A stretch of DNA of 36,296 nt from Ignavibacteriales bacterium (GTDB lineage Bacteria > Bacteroidota > Ignavibacteria > T3Sed10-11), in NCBI GenBank assembly GCA_003568415.1, contig PWXV01000304.1:1-36296 (forward strand), given 5' to 3'. Position numbers and translations under genes: made by a program. The notes under the pieces are model-generated. The model ran no database searches. It saw only the letters and a list, made by a program, of their open reading frames with translations, and was not told the origin of the DNA. Below, piece after piece: positions 30,465 to 36,296 of the stretch. How positions within the stretch are numbered: position 1 is the first letter of the stretch; each line of letters opens with the position of its first letter.

Positions 30465-30815
30465 ATGGGACGCCTGCCAAATATTTCACTTGAAGAAATC
30501 ACAAGATCAACGAACAGGATCCGGGGAATTCGAAAAGCTGATATCGAACCCGGTGATTTACTAATCGTTGAAACAATTAACTCAATATATAAAATAGAAG
30601 CACTGGGAAATGGCTATTTTAACATTCATGGGGGATGGTTTGAAAAAGAAGGTATATCACCATATGTAACAACAATCGCCGGTTGTACCTGGGGCGGAAG
30701 TGCCATTAAAGTCGACATCGTTGCCGCTCCCGGTCTTTGTATCGAATTTGGTAATAATGTATTAACCTCTACTGTGCAAAAAATAAGATACTTAAAAAGA
30801 ATAAATTTAAATTAA
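30465..30815 (+). CDS. Hypothetical protein with conserved-looking beta-rich fold
   Basis: From ATG 30465 the protein has 116 residues; an ATG at 30435 in the same frame adds ten residues. Neither has a strong ribosome binding site (AAAGGA at about 30447-30452 favours 30465 at long spacing). The protein begins LPNISLEEITRSTNRIRGIR, then GDLLIVETINSIYKIEALG, and ends in TTIAGCTWGGSAIKVDIVAAPGLCIEFG. Two cysteines and the CTWGGSAIK stretch look like conserved core positions. No signal peptide or membrane segment. I do not recognise the family. It follows two tiny genes on the same strand by 39 to 69 nt. Confidence 0.65.
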   Translation: MGRLPNISLEEITRSTNRIRGIRKADIEPGDLLIVETINSIYKIEALGNGYFNIHGGWFEKEGISPYVTTIAGCTWGGSAIKVDIVAAPGLCIEFGNNVLTSTVQKIRYLKRINLN

Positions 30816-31040
30816 ACGCCGTGCGCCTTGTAATTAAGAATATATGCAATTAGTAGTATATTCATACACCTCTAATTATTTCAATTCAGGACAACACTTC
30901 AGAAGATTTTTTAATTCCTCAAGCGACAGGTTCATCTACTATTATAGTGTGAGCCTATTTTTCTTTGAAATAATTTGTAAAATATGGTAAATTTAATTTA
31001 ACGAAAAATAGCAAGCTTGCCGGACTAACGGGAGGATTCT
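30816..31040. other. AT-rich intergenic region
   Basis: No convincing gene. A 19-codon minus-strand frame at 30876-30935 reads like a helical peptide but is too short to support. GCAAGCTTGC (31011-31020) is a perfect 10-bp palindrome 20 nt before the next start. GGGAGGA close to 31030 is the ribosome binding site of the next gene. Confidence 0.4.
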
Positions 31041-31658
31041 ATGGGAATCACCATTCACTACCGCGGAAAAATTAATACCACGGCAGATATTTCCAAACTG
31101 GTTGACGATCTTGAAGATTTTGCAAATGAACTTGGATGGGAGAGCCAGCGTATGGATGAGGATTGGTCGAAACCAAATACCGCGGCTATCTCAATCGACG
31201 GCGATATAGCCCGGGTAACAGGTCATGCCCCGCTCAAAGGTATTATGCTCTCCCCTCACAAACATTGTGAACCCTTTGTCCTCACCTTTAATGCCGATGG
31301 TTATCTTATCGGTTTCGTTGGAATGACACTGTTAGCCGAAGGGAAAACCACACCCGAGAAATCGTCTATGAGTACCAAAACCCAGTTCGCACCGATTGAT
31401 GTCCACATTACCTTGGTTAAGTTATTACAATATATTAAAAAACGTTACATCTCAAACTTAGATGTATATGACGACGGTGGTTACTGGGATACCGGCGATA
31501 TAAACGAATTGAAGCGGAGGCGTGGTACGATCGAACGGGCTATGGATACGCTTGAGGATGCATTATCGAAAATACCACGGAAACAAGTTGAGAACAAATC
31601 ACCTGAAGATATTGCAGATATGATAGAAAAGTTAATAAGAAAGAAGTTTGGGAAGTAA
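31041..31658 (+). CDS. Conserved hypothetical protein starting GITIHYRG
   Basis: The 205-residue protein starts at ATG 31041 with GGGAGGA in good position. It opens with GITIHYRGKINTTADISKLVDDL, has a central SIDGDIARVTGHAPL and a beta-rich part with PFVLTFNADGYLIGFV, then KTQFAPIDVHITLVKLL and DDGGYWDTGD, and closes in a basic helix. I recall proteins with this opening and the KTQFGP-like and GGYW-like motifs in diverse bacteria, but know no function for them. No signal peptide, so it is cytosolic. It stands alone with a strong hairpin after it. Identity of the family is from memory of the pattern only. Confidence 0.65.
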   Translation: MGITIHYRGKINTTADISKLVDDLEDFANELGWESQRMDEDWSKPNTAAISIDGDIARVTGHAPLKGIMLSPHKHCEPFVLTFNADGYLIGFVGMTLLAEGKTTPEKSSMSTKTQFAPIDVHITLVKLLQYIKKRYISNLDVYDDGGYWDTGDINELKRRRGTIERAMDTLEDALSKIPRKQVENKSPEDIADMIEKLIRKKFGK

Positions 31659-31668
31659 TTGTAGTCGA

Positions 31669-31725
31669 TTGAAAGTATCTCCGGCACCACCACGATATGT
31701 TCAGCATATGCCGGAGTACTTTCAA
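31669..31725. terminator. Long hairpin between convergent genes
   Basis: The left arm (31669-31686, TTGAAAGTATCTCCGGCA) and right arm (31709-31725) pair over 17 bp with one bulged T. An inner ATATG/CATAT stem can extend it. It lies between the GITIHYRG-type gene (plus) and the propeller lipoprotein (minus). T-rich sequence follows only at a distance (31740 onward), so termination may be bidirectional but not textbook. Confidence 0.6.
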
Positions 31726-31743
31726 ATAAAACTTCTACATTTT

Positions 31744-32868
31744 TTATTTAACAGCACGAATACTTGCTGTCATGTTCGGGTTTGGGGCAACGTCGATGCC
31801 CTCATTCTCTGCAATCCATATTGTGCCATCCTTACCGACAGTAATACCGGTAGGCAAATTGAGTTCATCGGCGATTACCACACATTCACCCGTGCCGACA
31901 TTACACGCCTTTACTCTCCCCCCTTCAATCGGAGTCAAAGGAAATCCCCCGACATCTTGAAGTGCAAACCATCCTGCCGCGTCGAACTCCACAACATAGA
32001 GAGTACCGTCGGGTCCGAATGCCATATCCATAATTGCGGTAAATCCATCGGCGACCAATGTGCACGATTCACCCGGACACAATACTTGGCGGCTTCCCGG
32101 TTCGATTCGCCAGATTCGTGCGATCCCGAGTTCTTCCGGAAAGCCAACCAACTCGCCTACGTAATACCCTCCGTCAGGTCCTATAGCGAGACCGGTCGGT
32201 ACCGGCTCGGCAGGAATCTCCTCAGGCATTTGACAGGGCGGACGCTGATCGTTTTCAACACAACCAATCAGGTGCTTGAAGTTCTCTGTAGAAGCCGGCT
32301 GCGGCGTAAGCACGGCTACCCAATCGATGGCGCCACTCTCATCCACCACAAGGACCGAATTGCCGGCAGCATCGGCGACAAGAAATGTATCATCATTAAG
32401 CTGTTCTATTCCGTAGGGGTTTGACTCTGGTGGAAGTGTACTCCAGACCCGGTCAGGGTTAACAGATTGTTCAAAAGCCCAGAAATCCGCTATCTCTTGA
32501 GTGTTCTCCGGCGTGATTCGATATAATTTTCTCCCCGTCTCTTGTTGTTCGGGAATGAAAGGATCACCCGTGATAACGTACTGAATATCATTTCCTACTG
32601 TTGCTATACCGTTTATATTCTGCAGTGCCGCAATATGATCGGTCGTACTTTTTCGGATTTCTATCAACCCCTCAAACGTTTCGGATACAAGTAAACTTCC
32701 ATCCGGATTCGTTCCGAGGGCAAATGCCTGACCGGGGATCGTTATTATCTCAGTCGGATCAGGTACATCCAACATTTCTGAATCCACAGAAGTGCTTTGA
32801 TCACAGCCGTGAACAAATCCAAATATAATACAGAAAATAATGACAGGCATAATATATGAGTTTTTCAT
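31744..32868 (-). CDS. ScyD/ScyE-like beta-propeller lipoprotein
   Basis: From ATG 32868, with AAAGGAG 6 to 7 nt upstream, the protein has 374 residues. Lipobox VHGC lies at the end of the signal (C22). The mature part is built of NHL/SMP-30-like propeller repeats: NPYGIEQLNDDTFLVADAAG, GLAIGPDGGYYVGEL, MDMAFGPDGTLYVVEFD and GITVGKDGTIWIAENEG. Proteins of the ScyD/ScyE family look like this; the name comes from the scytonemin cluster of cyanobacteria and says little about function here. Extra cysteines (GCVENDQRPPC; CPGESC) could form disulfides in the periplasm. It follows the exported hydrolase gene by 34 nt and is likely its operon partner. Confidence 0.82.
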   Translation of the reverse strand: MKNSYIMPVIIFCIIFGFVHGCDQSTSVDSEMLDVPDPTEIITIPGQAFALGTNPDGSLLVSETFEGLIEIRKSTTDHIAALQNINGIATVGNDIQYVITGDPFIPEQQETGRKLYRITPENTQEIADFWAFEQSVNPDRVWSTLPPESNPYGIEQLNDDTFLVADAAGNSVLVVDESGAIDWVAVLTPQPASTENFKHLIGCVENDQRPPCQMPEEIPAEPVPTGLAIGPDGGYYVGELVGFPEELGIARIWRIEPGSRQVLCPGESCTLVADGFTAIMDMAFGPDGTLYVVEFDAAGWFALQDVGGFPLTPIEGGRVKACNVGTGECVVIADELNLPTGITVGKDGTIWIAENEGIDVAPNPNMTASIRAVK

Positions 32869-32902
32869 TTTAATCTCCTTTTCGTATTCCACGATGCTCA
32901 TT

Positions 32903-33994
32903 TTATCGAGCAGGGCCTCTCAATGAGGCATCCGCTCTTCGTAAGAAGTTATTTACCGGTGTAAAGAACTTTGGCGCATCCTCAAACCATGGATAATGTC
33001 CGGCGTCGGAAAGAATCAGAAGCTCCGCGCCTTGTATCTCCGCATACCCCTCCGAGCTGCCGAGCGGTAATGCATCCGCAATACCGTGTACAACGAGTGT
33101 CGGAACAGATAACTCACTTAGTGCGGGGCGGAAGTCCCAATCGGGCCCGAGAGATCCGACGACTGTTCCGAATGTCATAAACACCTGCCGGGCAGAGTCC
33201 TCGCCGCCTTCACACCAGTTACCTTTGTTTTTCCCGATGTTTGCCGGATCGTGCAGATAGTAGCTGAAGTTTATTGTAAACCACTGTTCACATGCTTCCA
33301 CCGGATTATCACCGAAGAGCATCTCGCCCGCCAGAGAGTCGAGTTTTGCCTGAACTTCCGGTGGTTGTCGTTCCATCAGGGTTTCGAAGAACTGAACCTC
33401 GAATGGATTTTGTGCTACAGGTCCCGGCGTAACAAGCACCATTCTGTTGACACGATCCGTGTGTTCGATTGCATAGAGACTTGCGAGCATTGCACCCCAC
33501 GATTGACCGATCAGCTTCAGTTCTTCGAGACCGAAATATTCTCTGACTGCTTCAAGGTCTGCGACCATCCGTTCTGTGGTAAGCTCAACCTCCAGATCGG
33601 AGTGACCTCCCCCGCGCTGATCGTAATAGATGATAGTTCTTCCTGCAGCCAGAAAATCCCAGTTATCGATGAGGTGACTTGCCGACAATCCCGGTCCGCC
33701 GTGCAGCGCCACGACAGTATCGGGACCGTTGCCGGCAATCCGGTAGTACAATTGAGTACCATCGGGCGTGGTCAGAAAGCCGTCGGTTCGTGGTGCTACA
33801 TAGCCCCGTCCGGGTGAATGGAACATTGCCGATGATTCAACCGCCGTGAACTCCGGTTCCGATACAGATTTTTCACATGCAATAAAAGTACCGGTAACGG
33901 CAACAGCCAGCACAGCGATGGTAGTACATAAGAGCATAGATAACCGGATACTTCCGAGCCTATCTATTCTCTTCCCGCATAGAAATTTATTCAT
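32903..33994 (-). CDS. Exported alpha/beta hydrolase (proline iminopeptidase-like, S33)
   Basis: The 363-residue protein has an N-terminal basic start and hydrophobic segment leading to a lipobox-like FIAC (C40), then an alpha/beta-hydrolase fold: HGGPG (98-102), nucleophile elbow GQSWG with S165, acid D307 (HGIADALP) and H333 (DAGHYPW). HGGPG and the cap region fit S33 prolyl aminopeptidases, which normally stay in the cytosol; export is unusual. It might instead split a non-peptide ester or lactone. Start ATG 33994 is supported by AAGGGAGGGA close upstream. It is the first gene of a two-gene unit with the propeller lipoprotein, downstream of the hybrid regulator. Confidence 0.85.
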   Translation of the reverse strand: MNKFLCGKRIDRLGSIRLSMLLCTTIAVLAVAVTGTFIACEKSVSEPEFTAVESSAMFHSPGRGYVAPRTDGFLTTPDGTQLYYRIAGNGPDTVVALHGGPGLSASHLIDNWDFLAAGRTIIYYDQRGGGHSDLEVELTTERMVADLEAVREYFGLEELKLIGQSWGAMLASLYAIEHTDRVNRMVLVTPGPVAQNPFEVQFFETLMERQPPEVQAKLDSLAGEMLFGDNPVEACEQWFTINFSYYLHDPANIGKNKGNWCEGGEDSARQVFMTFGTVVGSLGPDWDFRPALSELSVPTLVVHGIADALPLGSSEGYAEIQGAELLILSDAGHYPWFEDAPKFFTPVNNFLRRADASLRGPAR

Positions 33995-34071
33995 TATGAC
34001 TCCCTCCCTTATTGGTTAGAATTTTTTGGAATTAGAGTACGACATATATTCTATTCCTAAAATACAATCAG

Positions 34072-34123
34072 AGTCCCCACGGTAGGTAGCCCGGATGGGA
34101 CAAAATATACTCCCGGTGGGACT
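34072..34123. promoter_or_regulatory. GGGAC repeats, candidate operator of the hybrid regulator
   Basis: GATGGGAC (34094-34101) and GGTGGGAC (34115-34122) are direct repeats exactly 21 bp apart, two helical turns, the classic spacing for AraC-type proteins. Each is followed by an A/T run. An inverted copy, AGTCCC (34072-34077), lies to the left and can pair with GGGACT (34118-34123). They sit about 80-130 bp upstream of the hydrolase start and next to a gene for an AraC-output regulator. Binding is inferred. Confidence 0.5.
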
Positions 34124-34135
34124 TTTTGATGGGTA

Positions 34136-34175
34136 AATGAATGGATGATTGGATGGATGGGTGATTGGGTGAAAC
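34136..34175. repeat. Low-complexity GGATGG/GGGTGA repeat
   Basis: A short imperfect tandem run made of ATGGATG, GGATGGATGG and GTGATTGGGTGA units. It could vary in length by slippage. No function is evident. Confidence 0.5.
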
Positions 34176-34294
34176 GGAGTTTCGGTGTATCAGTGAACCC
34201 GATTAACCTACAAAATATTTAGAAACAGCTACAATGGGTAGTTCAGGGAAAGGAGTATGGAATTTGTCGATTTATTAAAATAAAATAATAAATA

Positions 34295-36296
34295 TCATCG
34301 CTCAGAAGAAATAATCTCCGCCTGATACTCCGACGGAGTCTTGCCTAATTCTTCCTTAAATGCACGGGAGAATTTCGACGGACTTTCATAACCTACCAGA
34401 TCTGCAATTTCGCTTATATTTCCGGCCTTCTTTCGGAGCAAATCGGTTGCACGCGCAAGACGCATTCTGCGCATGAATTGGGAGGGGGAAAGATCAGTCA
34501 ATGCTGTCATTTTACGATGCAATTGCCGCCGGCTGAGGTACATCTCTTTTGCAAAAGTTTCCGTGCCAAACTTCCGATCCGAAATATGGTTCTCCACCAG
34601 TTCCATTGCACGCCTCAGAAACTTCTCATCCATCGATGTGACGGTAACATCTTTTAATTTTATCGTCGTTTCATTTCGAAATCTCTCTCGAAGCTTCCGG
34701 CGCTGCTCGATGAGATTCTTCACGCGAATCCGGAGCTCGTGTGCATCGAACGGTTTCATAATGTAATCGTCGGCTCCGGTCTCAAGACCTTCAAGCTTGC
34801 TTTCGGACGAGGCTTTTGCCGTGAGGAGGATAATGGGAATATGACTTGTCCGTTCGTCGGTTTTCAGTTCTTTACATACTTCATAGCCGTCCATTTCCGG
34901 CATCATCACATCGCTTATAATGAGATCGGGAATCGTTTCTACGGCTTTCTGAATTCCCGCCTTACCATTCACCGCTTCTATGATTCTAAATCCATTGCTT
35001 AAATGCGACCGGATATACTTTCGCATTTCTGCATTGTCTTCGATGACAAGCAGCACGGGTCCGGATTCTTCTTGAATAATATCTTCTTCTATCGTTTCTC
35101 CGGATGTCGGGGGCTCTGTCTCAGGTATATATGCGTAAGGAGTTGTTACCGGCTCTCCGGTATCATCGATTTCATCCGGACTGAAAGTTTCCTTATCCAA
35201 CGGGAGGATAACCGTAAACGTGCTTCCTTTATCCGGCTCGCTCGTTACCGTAATTTCTCCCCGGTGTAATTCAATAAGCTCTTTTATGAGTGCAAGACCG
35301 ATTCCGGATCCCTCATATTCTCTCGTTCCGCTCTGATCTACCTGATAGAACCGGTCGAAGATCTTATCCTGTTCATCTGGAGAAATGCCGATGCCGGTGT
35401 CGGGGACGGATAGTACGATCCCTTCCACCCGCCCCCCTCTTTGTGCGGGGTTGATTGTAACATGCACTTCCCCGCCCTCCGGCGTAAACTTGAACGCATT
35501 CGACAGAAGGTTCATGAGAATTTTTTCCACCGCGTCTCTGTCGAACCATCCGGTAACCGGTTCGTCCGTACACTGGATATTAAATTCAATTCGTTTCATT
35601 CCCGCCAGCGATTCAAACGATGCCGCCACCCCTTTGACGACTTCGATAATATCCATGCGGCGAATCGACAGTTTCATCCTGCCCGATTCAATCCTGGAAA
35701 GATCAAGCAACTGATTTACAAGTTGTTTCAGCCTTCGGGTGTTTCCAAGCATCAATTCATATTGTTCATCAAGGTTGTCGCTAAAGCTGCCGGATTTTAT
35801 TTCCTTTAGAGGACCTTCGATGAGTGTGAGAGGCGTGCGAAACTCGTGCGAGATATTCTCGAAGAAACGGGATTTCATCCGATCGAGTTCCTTCAACTGC
35901 TCTTGCTGAAAGTGCTCCATCTCAATTCTGTGTTTCAGACGCTGCCTGTTCAACTCGTAACGCCTGAAACCGTAGAACATCGTAAGAAACACGACGAGAT
36001 ATCCCGCATATGCCCATGTTGTTCTCCACCACGGCGGTGTAATGACGATCGCGACCGATGTTCCACCCTCATTCCAAACACCATGATTATTGGAACCCTT
36101 AACCCGGAATACATATTCACCCGGCGGGAGTTTCGTGTAATTTACATACCGGCGGTTTCCGGAATACACCCAGTTTTCATCGATCCCTGTCATTTTATAA
36201 GCATATTGATTTCTTTGCGGTGCGGTATAATCCAGGGCCGCGAACTCGAATGAGATGGTGTTCTGGTCATGAGATAAGTGAATAATGTCAACGTCA
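34295..36296 (-). CDS. Hybrid two-component sensor/AraC regulator (HTCS-like), N-terminus cut by window edge
   Basis: The frame is open to the right edge and continues past the Met codon at 36193, so the N-terminus is missing; about 666 residues are visible. The first 95 or so (LDYTAPQRNQYAYKMTGIDE onward, PGEYVFRVKG) are a Y_Y_Y domain, the end of a periplasmic sensor that usually follows Reg_prop propellers. Numbering from the Met at 36193, a membrane segment is at 58-76, the kinase H116 in NISHEFRTPL, ATP-binding boxes at 225-236, 264-270 and 295-300, a receiver with D428 in ISDVMMPEMDG, and an AraC helix-turn-helix at about 530-630. One protein would sense, phosphorylate and regulate. Such regulators often control polysaccharide use. 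Confidence 0.92.
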   Translation of the reverse strand, partial: DVDIIHLSHDQNTISFEFAALDYTAPQRNQYAYKMTGIDENWVYSGNRRYVNYTKLPPGEYVFRVKGSNNHGVWNEGGTSVAIVITPPWWRTTWAYAGYLVVFLTMFYGFRRYELNRQRLKHRIEMEHFQQEQLKELDRMKSRFFENISHEFRTPLTLIEGPLKEIKSGSFSDNLDEQYELMLGNTRRLKQLVNQLLDLSRIESGRMKLSIRRMDIIEVVKGVAASFESLAGMKRIEFNIQCTDEPVTGWFDRDAVEKILMNLLSNAFKFTPEGGEVHVTINPAQRGGRVEGIVLSVPDTGIGISPDEQDKIFDRFYQVDQSGTREYEGSGIGLALIKELIELHRGEITVTSEPDKGSTFTVILPLDKETFSPDEIDDTGEPVTTPYAYIPETEPPTSGETIEEDIIQEESGPVLLVIEDNAEMRKYIRSHLSNGFRIIEAVNGKAGIQKAVETIPDLIISDVMMPEMDGYEVCKELKTDERTSHIPIILLTAKASSESKLEGLETGADDYIMKPFDAHELRIRVKNLIEQRRKLRERFRNETTIKLKDVTVTSMDEKFLRRAMELVENHISDRKFGTETFAKEMYLSRRQLHRKMTALTDLSPSQFMRRMRLARATDLLRKKAGNISEIADLVGYESPSKFSRAFKEELGKTPSEYQAEIISSER

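Larger units (their letters stand above)
33995..34294. other. Promoter region of the hydrolase unit
   Basis: This 300-nt gap lies between the 3' end of the hybrid regulator gene and the start of the hydrolase, both on the minus strand. It holds the GGGAC repeats (34072-34123), a GGATGG simple repeat (34136-34175) and, near the hydrolase, AT-rich sequence where a promoter should lie. No terminator with a T-run was seen after the regulator. Confidence 0.4.

Noticed and set aside
30876-30935. A 19-codon minus-strand frame that reads MNLSLEELKNLLKCCPELK
   Set aside because: It looks protein-like but is too short, with no ribosome binding site or partner gene.
31648-32424. A 258-codon plus-strand frame opposite the propeller lipoprotein
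   Set aside because: The minus-strand protein has clear propeller repeats and a good ribosome binding site; the plus frame has neither.
34136-34175. Possible CRISPR or regulatory array in the GGATGG run
   Set aside because: Units are short, irregular and without spacers; it is low-complexity sequence.

Overview
The window looks like a chromosomal segment of a Gram-negative bacterium of the FCB superphylum (Bacteroidota relatives such as Balneolota, Neomarinimicrobiota, Calditrichota or Ignavibacteria). Reasons: a secreted subtilisin ends in a type A C-terminal sorting domain with a PNPFN motif (the T9SS type). There is a TonB receptor with a carboxypeptidase-like N-terminal domain, many lipoproteins, a hybrid two-component system with an AraC output, and parvulin chaperone lipoproteins. 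Many genes have clear Shine-Dalgarno sequences and one promoter is close to the sigma-70 consensus, which argues against typical Bacteroidia or Flavobacteriia. I cannot name the species. I saw no tRNA, rRNA, CRISPR array, insertion sequence or phage gene.

Layout. 1-4209 (minus): a truncated secreted OB-fold/FN3 protein, then a two-gene unit of an S66 LD-carboxypeptidase and a kynureninase-like PLP enzyme. 4314-12644 (plus): an iron-acquisition block led by a promoter that overlaps a perfect 16-bp inverted repeat. Its order is Fur-family regulator, FeoA, FeoB, a small zinc-ribbon protein, a FecA-like TonB receptor, a ferric-iron binding protein and its fused permease, then SufT and a terminator. 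No ABC ATPase is present in the block. 12762-14103 (minus): the GTPase YchF and, upstream of it, a probable decayed small membrane ORF with its own terminator. 14549-16576 (plus): a membrane PAS sensor without a kinase, ending in a cysteine module.

16601-24597 (minus): six tightly packed genes in the order of transcription: two parvulin-type lipoproteins, SurA, a MoxR ATPase, a CaCA-family cation exchanger and a secreted S8 protease. This reads as an envelope protein folding and secretion unit. A sodium:solute symporter lies just upstream on the same strand (24670-26199). 26396-27232 (plus) is a lone MlaD/MCE-domain protein with a terminator.

27356-29135 (minus): three envelope genes, namely a coiled-coil lipoprotein, a small beta-barrel protein and a DUF4382 lipoprotein. 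Divergent from them, 29642-29977 (plus) encodes a small exported protein that resembles the C-terminal domain of that DUF4382 lipoprotein. The region between carries palindromic operator-like sites. 30140-31658 (plus): two very small genes (a zinc ribbon and a single-pass membrane peptide) and two conserved-looking proteins that I do not recognise. 31744-36296 (minus): a hybrid sensor/AraC regulator cut by the window edge, then an exported alpha/beta hydrolase and a ScyD/ScyE-like beta-propeller lipoprotein. Two GGGAC direct repeats 21 bp apart sit upstream of the hydrolase.

The most novel material is small: the two related CPVCKY zinc-ribbon proteins (one in the iron operon), the stand-alone DUF4382-tail domain with its neighbours, the PAS sensor's C-terminal cysteine module, and the regulator/operator/hydrolase/propeller group at the right end.
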